From: Aphanothece hegewaldii CCALA 016
GTDB lineage: Bacteria > Cyanobacteriota > Cyanobacteriia > Cyanobacteriales > Microcystaceae
Reading direction: 5' to 3'
NCBI RefSeq assembly: GCF_003007785.1
Contig: NZ_PXOH01000007.1
Location: 124,001 to 188,000, forward strand
Length of the DNA: 64,000 bases
The position numbers were made by a program, and so were the translations under genes. The notes beneath the pieces were generated by a model. That model made no database searches. It saw only the letters and a list, made by a program, of their open reading frames with translations, and was not told the DNA's origin. This document shows positions 24,061-32,977 of the stretch, one piece after another. How positions within the stretch are numbered: the first letter of the stretch is position 1; every line of letters starts with the position of its first letter.

Positions 24061-27000
24061 CTAAATTTTTGCCCCTAATGCTTGTAAATTTAAAAGAGTC
24101 GCTTGTGACAAACCCGAAGTTAAGCTGAGAATCATATCTTGATAAAGCTTAGGACGACGCAGTGTATTTAGACATTCTCCCGTCAGGAAGTTCCAAACAT
24201 GGATCAGTTCTCCAGTACTTCCACTGACCAAAATTTCACCATTTTTAGAATAGTGGAAAACCCACATAAAATCAGTCTGACCTTTAAACGTATGCTGACA
24301 TTGTAAGGTTTGCAGATTCCACAGTTTAGCACTTTGATCAGCACTGCCACTCAATAAACTTTGACCATCGGGACTAAACATCACCGACCAAACTAACTTA
24401 GTATGATCCGATAACGTCGCTAGACAATTTCCATTATTTATATTCCATAGTTTAATCGTTCGATCGCCACTACCGCTTACAATTTTTTGGCTATCAGGAC
24501 TAAAAGCGACACACCAAACCCATCCTTGATGTCCTTCAAAAGTTTGTAAACATCGACCCGTTTTAATATCCCATAGTTTAATTGTATGATCGCCACTAAC
24601 ACTCGCCAAAAACGCACCATCTGGACTAAAATTAACCGATAGGATACGCTCACTATGTCCCGTCAAATTTTTTAGACAACGACCCGTTTTAATATCCCAT
24701 AGTTTAATCGTATGATCGCTACTACCGCTAACTAAAAACTGACCATCATCACTAAACGCAAGTGTCCACACCGTTTCTGTATGTCCGAATAACGACTGAC
24801 TGGTTATTCCTTGTTCAATATTCCATAACTCAATTTTGCCATCATCTCCACCTCCTGCGATCGTTTTACCATCGGGACAAAAAGCGACTGCATGAAATGT
24901 TTTTTTGGGTTGGTGAAAAGTTTTGAGACACTCACCCGTTCCAATATCCCACACTCTAACTTTTCCGGCCCCGTCCCCACTCACCAAACGTTCACCCGTT
25001 GGATCAAATGCTAATGACCAATATGACTCAACACAAGCAGTATAACCCTGCCAAGATCTTAATCGTTCTCCCGTCTGAACATTCCATAACCCCACTTGTT
25101 CATTATCACTCGCGGCTAAAAGTTGTCCATTTGGACTAAATGCGACTGACCAAACTTGGCTAGTATATCCAGAAAGAATTTGACAACATTTTCCCGTTTT
25201 GACTTCCCACAGTCTGAGGGTTTGTCCATCACTTCCCGCTAAAAGTTGACCATCGGGACTAAATGCAACTGACCAAACTAAGGTTAGATTTCCCAATGTA
25301 TGCAAACATTTTCCGCTTTCTGCTGTCCAAAGTTTGATCAGTTGTTCCTCACTACTGGCTAAAATTTCTCCATCTGTACTAAAAGTTACAGAAGAAATAG
25401 CCGTCGTATGCCCTTCTAAAATCTTTAGACATTCACCTGTACTGAGATCCCAAAATCTCAGGGTTAGATCTTCGCTACCACTGACTACATAATTATTGTG
25501 GGGATGAAAAGTTATGGTTGTGACGGGCGCAGTATGACCATAGAATGTTTGTATTACTTTTCCCGTTTGACTATTCCAGATTTTAATTGTTTGGTCATTA
25601 CTACAACTGGCTAAAAGTTGACGGGGCGTACAAGCCTCGCCCACAGGTGGCGAGGACAACCCCTTACCATCGGGACTAAATGCAATTTCTTTCACCCAAT
25701 CTTGATGACCATATAAAGTATGATATTCCGTAAAGGTCGCTAGATTCCAGAGTTTGATCGAGGTGTCAAAACTACCACTTGCAATCATTTCGCCATTTGG
25801 ACTAAACGCAAGTGTCCAAACTGAACTAAGATGAGCTTTTAGGGTGACTAATAACTGTCCTGTATTAACTTGCCATATTTTGATCGTTCCGTCTGCGTGT
25901 CCAGTGGCTAATTGTTGATTATTGGGGCTAAATGCGATCGCGTATACGGTTCCAAACGCCTGAGAAAAGATAGATTTGGATAGATTAGTATTCGTAAAGT
26001 TGACCGATTGTAAATTAATGTTTCTAAAATCAGTTTGCCAAATGGTGAGATTAGATAAATCAAAATAACTGAGATCGGTTTTGAGATAGAGTAAAAGATT
26101 AAGTAAATTACCCGCTAAATAATTATTTTCTGTAGATGTTTGCAATTCCCTCAAAAGACCGATCAGATAGTCTTGAACGTGATAGGGTTGACCAAAACGA
26201 TTAAGTAATTCTTGAATGAGGGGAATAATGAATAACTGTTGTTGGACTTCTTTAATTGTATCGGTTGCTTGCGCTTTATACAGAGAATGATTCCGCAAAA
26301 GCTTCAGATCATTTGAACTGGTTTGAGAAAATTCAGCGATCGCATTTTCTAATAAACGTTCGGTGACATATTCCATGACGACGGGTTGCTGGGTGTAGCG
26401 ACTGGTTTGATGTTCCAAAAACGATCGCCAACTCAGGGACTCCAACGCGGATAATAAGTCTTTTTTGGTCACTGGTGGTGTAATATCGTCAATTAGAGTC
26501 GGAATTGATGTCCAATCTCGATTAATCGCTAACCAATAAGATATCTTCTGTTCTAGTGGGGAAAGACGATCGAATTGTTGGGCTAACAGATAGCGAATAT
26601 GATTAAAAACAGTAGTATTTTGTGCCAAAAAAGTCGGAATATCGCCATCAAATAAATCTTTAATCGAATTAGCAACAATTTTTAGGGCTAGAGGACTATT
26701 ACCGTATTCATCCGCGAGGGTTTGTTTTTGTTCTGGTGTTCCCACTAACCCACTTGCTGATAATAACGCTTGTGCCGCTTCAGGACAACCTTTAATATTT
26801 AGGACACGTGTTTCTAACCCAGATCCTTCTAATGCTGCAATCTCTGAGGGTTTTTCTCGACTGGTTAGCACAATACAGCTAGAATGTCCAATCTCTGCAA
26901 CAGATTGTAATAAAGTAGCATATTCTTCGTAACCTTTACGATATTGTCCGGCGGTTCCTTGGGGTTGCAGAAGGGTTTCTAAATTATCGAGAATAATCAG

Positions 27001-27639
27001 ACAACGCATCGATCGCAAATATGCAATAAACTGACGGATATCCCCATTCTTTTCTTGATGATCCGACAGACATTCGACTAATTCACTCATTAGGGTTGTA
27101 AAAGTTGGCGCATTTCGTAGCGATCGCCATATAATACATTCAAAATGATCCGTTAACTGTAGTCCTAGCTTAACAGATAAAGCGGTTTTCCCGATCCCTC
27201 CCATTCCCAACAGAAGAACTAAACGACACTTATCTTTAATAATCCAATTTTGTAGTGTAAGAAGTTCCGTACTTCTACCCTGAAAAAAAGAAACATCGAT
27301 CGCCTCTCCCCAATCTATACGATTTTGGGACACAGAAGGTAAAGAACTAACCGTCGTTTCTTCTTTTAGTTTCGGTTTCGTGTAGTCACTCTTGACTAAT
27401 TCTAAATTAAATGCACTAAACAGAGTTTGGAGAGTACTAATACTGACTAAACCCTCACGGTTAAAGACTTTCCGAATTGTCCGAATTGCTAAACCCGTGT
27501 GTTCGCTAATTCGTTCTTGAGTAAAACGATATTCAAAAGCATCCTCTTTTTCTAAAGCGAGAATTGCCTCTTGTAGCTTTTTTAGACCAATAGGAGTGGG
27601 AATGACTCCTCTTTGGCGTTGTTGTTTGGATTCATTCAC
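24061..27639 (-). CDS. STAND NTPase: HTH, NB-ARC and WD40 repeats
   Basis: A 1192-residue signal-transduction NTPase. Residues 1-85 hold a helix-turn-helix-like domain (FTQERISEHTGLAIRTIRKVF). NB-ARC follows at about 115-400 with P-loop GMGGIGKT (145-152), Walker B LIILDNLE and the CIVLTSREKP sensor. A short pentapeptide-like strip (about 535-555, FDLSNLTIWQTDF) leads to about 14 WD40 blades (560-1160, repeated FSPDGQLLASGS...TIKLW). Such proteins oligomerise when the WD40 sensor binds a ligand; here the effector is the N-terminal putative DNA-binding domain. One blade carries a 15-residue in-frame insertion. It is monocistronic, and its ligand is unknown. Confidence 0.92.
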   Translation of the reverse strand: MNESKQQRQRGVIPTPIGLKKLQEAILALEKEDAFEYRFTQERISEHTGLAIRTIRKVFNREGLVSISTLQTLFSAFNLELVKSDYTKPKLKEETTVSSLPSVSQNRIDWGEAIDVSFFQGRSTELLTLQNWIIKDKCRLVLLLGMGGIGKTALSVKLGLQLTDHFECIIWRSLRNAPTFTTLMSELVECLSDHQEKNGDIRQFIAYLRSMRCLIILDNLETLLQPQGTAGQYRKGYEEYATLLQSVAEIGHSSCIVLTSREKPSEIAALEGSGLETRVLNIKGCPEAAQALLSASGLVGTPEQKQTLADEYGNSPLALKIVANSIKDLFDGDIPTFLAQNTTVFNHIRYLLAQQFDRLSPLEQKISYWLAINRDWTSIPTLIDDITPPVTKKDLLSALESLSWRSFLEHQTSRYTQQPVVMEYVTERLLENAIAEFSQTSSNDLKLLRNHSLYKAQATDTIKEVQQQLFIIPLIQELLNRFGQPYHVQDYLIGLLRELQTSTENNYLAGNLLNLLLYLKTDLSYFDLSNLTIWQTDFRNINLQSVNFTNTNLSKSIFSQAFGTVYAIAFSPNNQQLATGHADGTIKIWQVNTGQLLVTLKAHLSSVWTLAFSPNGEMIASGSFDTSIKLWNLATFTEYHTLYGHQDWVKEIAFSPDGKGLSSPPVGEACTPRQLLASCSNDQTIKIWNSQTGKVIQTFYGHTAPVTTITFHPHNNYVVSGSEDLTLRFWDLSTGECLKILEGHTTAISSVTFSTDGEILASSEEQLIKLWTAESGKCLHTLGNLTLVWSVAFSPDGQLLAGSDGQTLRLWEVKTGKCCQILSGYTSQVWSVAFSPNGQLLAASDNEQVGLWNVQTGERLRSWQGYTACVESYWSLAFDPTGERLVSGDGAGKVRVWDIGTGECLKTFHQPKKTFHAVAFCPDGKTIAGGGDDGKIELWNIEQGITSQSLFGHTETVWTLAFSDDGQFLVSGSSDHTIKLWDIKTGRCLKNLTGHSERILSVNFSPDGAFLASVSGDHTIKLWDIKTGRCLQTFEGHQGWVWCVAFSPDSQKIVSGSGDRTIKLWNINNGNCLATLSDHTKLVWSVMFSPDGQSLLSGSADQSAKLWNLQTLQCQHTFKGQTDFMWVFHYSKNGEILVSGSTGELIHVWNFLTGECLNTLRRPKLYQDMILSLTSGLSQATLLNLQALGAKI
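25622..25666. repeat. 45-bp palindromic element inserted in a WD40 blade
   Basis: Other blades of this gene read ...AAAAGTTGACCATCGGGACT...; here 45 bp interrupt that string exactly between GTTGA and CCATCGGG. The insert contains CCTCGCC-7-GGCGAGG (25635-25655) and outer GGGG/CCCC. Translated, it adds GLSSPPVGEACTPRQ without breaking the frame. Confidence 0.85.
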
Positions 27640-27866
27640 AGATCACATATAGGCATTTTAGGCACTTTAAGACATTCTAGCGAAGATTGGTTATCTGGTT
27701 CCATCTATATAAGACAAGGCTTTTGAAGAATTTCTTAAATTGCCTGTCGAAGATGCCTAAAAATCCTGGTGTGAACTGAGAATAAGCGAGATATTAGAGT
27801 TAACAAAGCAAATCAATCAATTCTAAAAAACGGAATTCAATTTTATTAATGAGTGAGGTCAAAACA

Positions 27867-28037
27867 ATGTTTCTTTGTTATCGCGGTCTTTCTTACCAAG
27901 TTCAATCTTTTCCTTTTGTTCAAACCAATAAAACAATTAAATATCGCGGAAATTCTTATCAAACTGATTCGACAACCTTCTTACAATATCCCACCCAAAA
28001 ACAACTTAAATATCGTGGAATTTGTTACACAATGTAA
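27867..28037 (+). CDS. DUF4278 small protein
   Basis: A 56-residue protein built of three copies of a YRG motif: CYRGLSYQ, KYRGNSYQ and KYRGICYT, each starting a short beta-like segment. This is DUF4278, a cyanobacterial family of unknown function. ATG 27867 has GAGG upstream and starts directly before the first motif, so it is preferred to ATG 27849. It is the first of five tiny plus-strand genes ahead of a TPR exoprotein gene. Confidence 0.72.
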   Translation: MFLCYRGLSYQVQSFPFVQTNKTIKYRGNSYQTDSTTFLQYPTQKQLKYRGICYTM

Positions 28038-28097
28038 CATCTTGGTTTCGTCTTTCTACCCAAAACAAAACAATCAAATTTCTAGGAGAAAAAAACA

Positions 28098-28283
28098 ATG
28101 GAACTTATCTATCGCGGTCAAACTTTTGCTTATAATACTCGTCAACCGCTCGCTTATGAAAAACCTTGTACAATCAACTGGCGTTATCGAGTACCTAACG
28201 AGAAATATCAAGAAAGCTATTTACTTAAAAAGAATTATCAACAACCTAAAGCCATTAACTGGCGTTGGCAAGTTCCTACATAA
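28098..28283 (+). CDS. DUF4278 small protein
   Basis: A 61-residue protein starting MELIYRGQTFAYNTRQPL with one full DUF4278 YRG motif. Two further degenerate copies appear as TINWRYRVP and AINWRWQVP. A strong SD (AGGAG) lies 10 bp upstream of the ATG. It follows the first DUF4278 gene by 60 bp and precedes the next small ORF by 15 bp. Cytosolic by appearance, function unknown. Confidence 0.75.
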   Translation: MELIYRGQTFAYNTRQPLAYEKPCTINWRYRVPNEKYQESYLLKKNYQQPKAINWRWQVPT

Positions 28284-28298
28284 ATTGGAGATATTCCG

Positions 28299-28445
28299 AT
28301 GACGAATTCATACGAATCTCAAAAAGCTTCTAAATTTGAACAAGATTCAATTATTCCTAATCAGCCCAAAATCAGAGTTTATCAGCTATCTCTAAAGTGG
28401 GCAAAAACTGAGAAAAACAAACTCAATATAATTTACCAAACCTAA
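28299..28445 (+). CDS. 48-residue hypothetical protein
   Basis: ATG at 28299 opens MTNSYESQKASKFEQDSIIP and ends KLNIIYQT. A TTGGAG ribosome binding site lies 8 bp upstream, exactly as in front of the next ORF (TTGGAG, 28450). The N-terminal half is polar; the last third is basic with a hydrophobic end resembling a DUF4278 YQ strand. No family recognised. Position inside an evenly spaced array of tiny genes supports it. Confidence 0.5.
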   Translation: MTNSYESQKASKFEQDSIIPNQPKIRVYQLSLKWAKTEKNKLNIIYQT

Positions 28446-28464
28446 TTTATTGGAGAAAACTAAA

Positions 28465-28623
28465 ATGGTTCCTGCTATTCTGATTTCACCTGATATTCAA
28501 GAACAAGAAAAAGTGATTTTTGTTCATCGGCAAAAATCCAATCAAGCGAATCAATTAGTCATGCAATGGACATTAGACGAAAACGCTCAACTAACTTGCA
28601 AATGGGTACAAGACAAACAATAA
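28465..28623 (+). CDS. 52-residue hypothetical protein
   Basis: ATG at 28465 gives MVPAILISPDIQEQEKVIFV and ends LTCKWVQDKQ. TTGGAG stands 10 bp upstream. The sequence looks like a small beta-rich protein (VIFVHRQ, LVMQWTLDE, LTCKWVQ strands). It is the fourth gene of the small-ORF array and is followed by a long inverted repeat. No family recognised with certainty. Confidence 0.55.
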   Translation: MVPAILISPDIQEQEKVIFVHRQKSNQANQLVMQWTLDENAQLTCKWVQDKQ

Positions 28624-28638
28624 ATTTGAAAAGCTATT

Positions 28639-28730
28639 GATGACCTCAAAGATAGAATTCAAGATGTCTTAACCCTCGCTACTCATCATTGTTCTCTAAT
28701 CTATTTTCTTGAATTCACTATCAGGTCATC
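28639..28730. repeat. Long imperfect inverted repeat
   Basis: Arms 28639-28664 (GATGACCT...GATAG.ATTCAAGA) and 28707-28730 (TCTTGAATTCACTATCAGGTCATC) pair along about 22 bases around a 42-base loop. It fills the gap between two small genes. It could be an mRNA-processing hairpin, a small RNA or a miniature mobile element. Confidence 0.7.
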
Positions 28731-28743
28731 AAAGAGGTTGACG

Positions 28744-28920
28744 ATGTTAAAAATTGATAAAGATATTCTATTAAATATTGCAAATCACCTCAGTTTGTGT
28801 ATCAGTATTATTACTTTAGGTCTTTTATTTCGGATAGTTAGTATTGATTATTCAAATAATATTACTGAAATTCAACAAGGACAAATATTACTAGAAAAAC
28901 TACGACAAGAGGGGAACTAA
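28744..28920 (+). CDS. Small single-pass membrane protein
   Basis: A 58-residue protein: a short N-terminus, a hydrophobic helix (SLCISIITLGLLFRIVSI, about residues 17-34) and a polar C-terminus ending EKLRQEGN. GAGG lies 6 bp upstream of ATG 28744. Its stop is 2 bp before the ATG of the TPR gene, so the two are probably co-translated. No family recognised. Confidence 0.6.
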   Translation: MLKIDKDILLNIANHLSLCISIITLGLLFRIVSIDYSNNITEIQQGQILLEKLRQEGN

Positions 28921-28922
28921 AA

Positions 28923-30590
28923 ATGTATCGCAAACTATTCATCATCACTTTAATACTCAGCATTAGTTTTTCAGGATTCAATCATTATCTAAAAGCCGAA
29001 AACCATAGCCCAACACATACCAATCATACTACCGCACCTTTATTTCAAAAGTTAGGAAATCATCATCATCCGATTTCAAGTCAATCTAAACTCGCTCAAA
29101 AATACTTCGATCAAGGAATAACCCTCGCTTACGGTTTTAATCATGCTGAGGCTGCCCGTTCCTTCACAGAAGCCGCTAAAATTGATCCTAATTGTGCAAT
29201 TTGTTATTGGGGAATTGCTTTAGTTTCTGGACCTAATATTAACGCACCGATGGATGATGCTGCCGTTAGTCATGCGTGGAAAGCCATCCAAAAAGCCAAA
29301 GAACTTAGCCCCTATGCTTCAGACAAAGAAAAAGCTTATATTAATGCTTTATCCTTGCGCTATACGGCGGAACCTGTGAGCGATCGCAAACCCTATGATC
29401 TTGCTTTTGCCAAAGCGATGAAACAAGTCTCACAACAATATCCCGATGATCTCGATGCAGCGACTCTTTATGCCGAATCATTAATGGATACCACACCTTG
29501 GAACTATTGGCAAGAAAATGGTGAACCGAAACCCGAAGCAGTGGAAATTATTTCTACTCTAGAATCTATCCTAAAACGCAGTCCGAATCACCCTGGGGCG
29601 AATCATCTCTATATTCACGCCGTAGAAGCCGAAAAACCCCAATTAGCCGAAAAATCAGCCGATCGCTTACTCAACTTTGCCCCCGACTCTGGACATCTGG
29701 TACATATGGCCTCTCACATTTATATTAGAGTAGGACGCTATCATGATGCCGTCATCGCTAATCAAAACGCAATTCTAGCCGATCAAAATTATCTTGCTGG
29801 CTGTCATCAAAAGGGGTTGTATCCTTTAGCTTATATGCCTCATAATCAACATTTTCTCTGGTTTGCAGCCCTCATGAATGGTCAAAGTAAAATTGCACTT
29901 GATGCCGCTTTAAATACAGCTAAAGTAAATCCTGAACTGATGCGCGATCCTAATCTGGCTGCTTCTCTACAACATTATTACACCATTCCCCTTTATACTT
30001 ATGTTCGTTTTGGACTATGGAATAAAATTCTCTCTACTTCTGCACCCGACAAAGATTTACAATATCCTACAGGTGTTTGGCACTATGCTAGAGGAATGGC
30101 TTTTGCTGCTTTAGGAAAACTGACAGAAGCAATAGAGGAGTTAGCTAATCTTAAAACTATTGCTGCTGATCCTACTTTAGAAGAATTCAAAATTTGGGGT
30201 TTCAACTCAACGGCAAAAGTACTGAAAATCGCTACTGAAGTATTATCGGCTAAAATTGCAGCCAAACAAAATGATTATAGCAGCGCGATCGCTCATCTTA
30301 AACAAGCCGTTGCGATCGAAGATTCTCTAATTTACACGGAACCTCAAGACTGGTATCATCCTGCAAGACAGTTACTCGGAGCAACTTTAATCACCGCAAA
30401 CCAACCGATAGAAGCAGAAAAAGTCTTTCGTGAAGAATTAAAAATCTATCCTGAGAATGGTTGGTCACTTTATGGACTCTCTCAAAGTTTAGCAGCACAA
30501 GGCAAAACCAAGGAAGCCAGATCCGTTAAGACTCGTCTAGAAAAAGCTTGGCAATATGGCGATGTTACCCTCACTACGGCAGGATTCTAA
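28923..30590 (+). CDS. TPR-repeat exported protein
   Basis: A 555-residue protein with an N-terminal signal peptide (KLFIITLILSISFSGFNHYLKA) and a His-rich stretch near residues 35-52. TPR units follow: YFDQGITLAYGFNHAEAARSFTEAAKIDPNCAICYWG, and C-terminal repeats near 440-550 (EAEKVFREELKIYPENGWSLYGLSQSL). The central part has conserved HPGANHLYIHAVE and HMASHIYIRVGRYHDA motifs, whose histidines could bind metal. Relatives occur in many bacteria with unknown function. GAGGGGAA precedes the ATG. It is the last gene of the small-ORF cluster and ends at a good terminator. Confidence 0.8.
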   Translation: MYRKLFIITLILSISFSGFNHYLKAENHSPTHTNHTTAPLFQKLGNHHHPISSQSKLAQKYFDQGITLAYGFNHAEAARSFTEAAKIDPNCAICYWGIALVSGPNINAPMDDAAVSHAWKAIQKAKELSPYASDKEKAYINALSLRYTAEPVSDRKPYDLAFAKAMKQVSQQYPDDLDAATLYAESLMDTTPWNYWQENGEPKPEAVEIISTLESILKRSPNHPGANHLYIHAVEAEKPQLAEKSADRLLNFAPDSGHLVHMASHIYIRVGRYHDAVIANQNAILADQNYLAGCHQKGLYPLAYMPHNQHFLWFAALMNGQSKIALDAALNTAKVNPELMRDPNLAASLQHYYTIPLYTYVRFGLWNKILSTSAPDKDLQYPTGVWHYARGMAFAALGKLTEAIEELANLKTIAADPTLEEFKIWGFNSTAKVLKIATEVLSAKIAAKQNDYSSAIAHLKQAVAIEDSLIYTEPQDWYHPARQLLGATLITANQPIEAEKVFREELKIYPENGWSLYGLSQSLAAQGKTKEARSVKTRLEKAWQYGDVTLTTAGF

Positions 30591-30636
30591 AAAATAGCCT
30601 AATTTAAACAATAATTCAATCTTGTAGCTCTGGTGG

Positions 30637-30684
30637 GGGTAGTTTAGCCAACAATACAACGGCTAATTCTACCCTCTTTTTCTC
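30637..30684 (+). terminator. Intrinsic terminator after TPR gene
   Basis: GGGTAGTTTAGCC (30637-30649) pairs with GGCTAATTCTACCC (30661-30674), and TCTTTTTCTC follows. It lies 47 bp beyond the TPR gene stop. Confidence 0.75.
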
Positions 30685-30804
30685 TATTTATGCCTTTCGT
30701 CTACATAATATCTAAAACTTCTGGATGATGCTGAATGGTTTTAAATTATGCGATTTTACTGATATGAGTTTGATTCTTCAATTTTAAGAAACATAAAAAA
30801 AATT

Positions 30805-31344
30805 ATGCCAGATGAAGTTTTCAACAAAAATCGACCAGAAATCGATCCATCAGAAATAGAAGATCGTAGAGCCATTCTTGCTGATGAAAATGGTTCATTC
30901 TTAGAAAAAGTGATGGTAAAAGGTGGTTTTGCTGATCCTTATGATGCTAGGGATTTTACAGAAGTTGTATTTCGTGTGATGCGCGATTTAATGACAACAG
31001 AAGCCGCCGATCATGTAGAATCGGAATTACATGAAGAAGCTTATGCAACGAAAGAAAAAAGACTTAAATTAGAAGTTGCTGATCTTTGGAAAGATACTAA
31101 CCCCATTGTCGGGTTTTTAAGTCGAGTTCGTCCACCTTGGCAAGGCCCTGGAATCTTTAAGATTAATGACGATCGCTTTTTGTTCCGCGTCGAAAATGAA
31201 GGCGGTTTAGCACCAGCATTAGATAGAGAAGTGGCCGTTCAGGCTGTATTCTCTGCTACAAAAGATGAACTTTCAGAAGAACGTATACAAGAAGTTGCCG
31301 AGTGGCTACCTCCTCATGTGCGTAAACTTTGGGAAGAAGCGTAA
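30805..31344 (+). CDS. DUF2267 protein
   Basis: A 179-residue soluble, acidic protein. After about 30 polar residues comes a DUF2267-like helical domain: FLEKVMVKGGFADPYDARDFTEVVFRVMRDLMTTEAADHVESELHEEA. The C-terminal half includes VGFLSRVRPPWQGPGIFKINDDRFLFRVE and LSEERIQEVAEWLPPHVRKLWEEA, which resembles a second copy of the same domain end. Function unknown. A DoxX-family gene follows 71 bp later on the same strand. Confidence 0.72.
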   Translation: MPDEVFNKNRPEIDPSEIEDRRAILADENGSFLEKVMVKGGFADPYDARDFTEVVFRVMRDLMTTEAADHVESELHEEAYATKEKRLKLEVADLWKDTNPIVGFLSRVRPPWQGPGIFKINDDRFLFRVENEGGLAPALDREVAVQAVFSATKDELSEERIQEVAEWLPPHVRKLWEEA

Positions 31345-31357
31345 ACAACAGATATTG

Positions 31358-31385
31358 GTAGAGACGTGCCATGGCACGTCTTTAC
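31358..31385. repeat. Dispersed palindrome family B, copy 1
   Basis: A 28-bp near-perfect palindrome opening GTAGAGACGTGCC and closing GGCACGTCTTTAC, centred on CATG. It is the best conserved of five copies and lies between the DUF2267 and DoxX genes. Confidence 0.85.
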
Positions 31386-31415
31386 ACACACCATTAATAA
31401 CAGAAAATTAGAGCG

Positions 31416-31865
31416 ATGAATCGTAAAGAAATCCTTCGTGGTATACACGCTGTCGCCATTATTATAGTAGGGATCACGCATTTTATTAAACCTGAACCCT
31501 ATGTAAAAATTGTCCCGCCACAACTCCCCCATCCTCTTGAATTAGTTTATATTAGCGGTGTTTTTGAAATATTAGGCGGAATCGGTTTATTAATTCCTTA
31601 TGTTAGTGTAGCTGCGGCTTGGGGACTTATTGCTCTATATATTGCCGTATTTCCAGCTAATATTAATCAGGCGATCAATGGTATTGCAATAGAAGGAATT
31701 CCTGATATTAAAGCATTGTATTGGGCGCGACTTCCTTTTCAAGCCGTTTTAATTGCTTGGGCGTGGTGGTATACTCAAGAGCCAGATAAACAATTTGGCG
31801 CAGGTTTTGTCAGAGCTTTATTCCGTCAGGCAAACGGAAAAACTCATCAAGAAAGAAACTCTTAA
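31416..31865 (+). CDS. DoxX-family membrane protein
   Basis: A 149-residue protein with about four transmembrane helices and the DoxX-like features ILRGIHAVAIIIVGITHFIKPEPYVKIVPP, LVYISGVFEILGGIGLLIP and AWGLIALYIAVFPANI. DoxX-type proteins are small quinone-related or stress-linked membrane proteins; no precise activity is known for this branch. The C-terminal 25 residues are polar and basic. A palindromic repeat lies between it and the preceding DUF2267 gene. Confidence 0.78.
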   Translation: MNRKEILRGIHAVAIIIVGITHFIKPEPYVKIVPPQLPHPLELVYISGVFEILGGIGLLIPYVSVAAAWGLIALYIAVFPANINQAINGIAIEGIPDIKALYWARLPFQAVLIAWAWWYTQEPDKQFGAGFVRALFRQANGKTHQERNS

Positions 31866-32006
31866 AAATTTTTTTCCTCGGAACTTGCTATTAATAGAAA
31901 AAACAGGAATCGACGGCTTAGAATAGCAATCAAGGCAAGCTTTTAATAATTTTTTATATAAAACCGTATTGCTTACCCTAAAGATTTGACAAATTATATT
32001 AATTTT

Positions 32007-32825
32007 TTATTTAGGTAATGTAGGATTTTCCTGATTAATTGAAGGTGTTTGAGCATAAGCGACAACATGATTTTCTAATATACCTATTCCTTCGATTTCG
32101 ACTCGAACCCGATCGCCGATTTCCATAGGCCCAACTCCTTCGGGTGTCCCTGTTAAAATAATATCACCAGGTAATAGTGTCATAATCTGAGAAATATAAG
32201 AGACGATTTCTTCTGGCGAAAACACCATATCAGAGAGTAAAGCAGACTGACGCGGTTGTGTTTCCTGATTAATAAACGTCGTAATCTTGGCATCAGCGTT
32301 AATTTCCCGGACAATCCAAGGGCCAAGGGGACAAAAACTATCAAATCCTTTGCCTCGCGTCCACTGACCATCTTTTTTTTGCAGATCTCTCGCAGTTACA
32401 TCATTTGCGATCGTATATCCCCAAATCTTTTGACGCGCTTGGTTAATGGAACAGTTTTTAGTCTCTTGTCCGATAATTAAAGCTAATTCTCCCTCATAGT
32501 CTACACGTTCTGACTGATATGGGTAGTAAATGGGCTGATGCTCTGCGATGAGTGTGGTTGGGGGTTTGAGAAAAAGCAAAGGCTCATCAGGAACAGGTGT
32601 ACCCATTTCGGCGGCGTGATCTGAATAGTTTTTCCCCACCGCAATAATTTTCGAGGGGTTAGAAGGAAAAAGAAGTTGATAACTATCGGCTGTGAGGATG
32701 ATATCAGTGGGTTTACCACCCAACCAAGGCGGAGCATCCAAAACGACGACAGTTCGGTTAAGCTGAAGCAAACCATAGTAGGTTTGTCCTTGATAGTTTT
32801 TTACTCTAACGTAACGTTGCGCCAT
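32007..32825 (-). CDS. Fumarylacetoacetate hydrolase-family protein
   Basis: A 272-residue FAH-superfamily enzyme. After a short N-terminal domain, the catalytic domain has KNYSDHAAEMG, FLKPPTTLI, VDYEGELALIIG (metal-binding E-x-E), GYTIANDVTARDLQ and LLPGDIILTGTPEGVGPM. Members act as acylpyruvate hydrolases, oxaloacetate decarboxylases or hydratases on C-C bonds of 1,3-dicarbonyl acids. The substrate cannot be deduced here. It is divergent from rpsF. Confidence 0.9.
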   Translation of the reverse strand: MAQRYVRVKNYQGQTYYGLLQLNRTVVVLDAPPWLGGKPTDIILTADSYQLLFPSNPSKIIAVGKNYSDHAAEMGTPVPDEPLLFLKPPTTLIAEHQPIYYPYQSERVDYEGELALIIGQETKNCSINQARQKIWGYTIANDVTARDLQKKDGQWTRGKGFDSFCPLGPWIVREINADAKITTFINQETQPRQSALLSDMVFSPEEIVSYISQIMTLLPGDIILTGTPEGVGPMEIGDRVRVEIEGIGILENHVVAYAQTPSINQENPTLPK

Positions 32826-32977
32826 ATTTTTTTTGGCTTTATAACTAGCGATCGGGACTAAAGAAGTAGTAAGATCGTATATCCTTGCTTCTTTATTTAA
32901 TGCTAAATAACAAATCCGAAGAGGTTTTGTCTAGCACTTGACAAAGAAGCCATTTTGTCCATAAGGAGACGAAGTAA

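Noticed and set aside
27853..28302. 149-codon ORF MRSKQCFFVIAVFLTKF
   Set aside because: It is a +1 shadow over two DUF4278 genes with good ribosome binding sites and conserved motifs.
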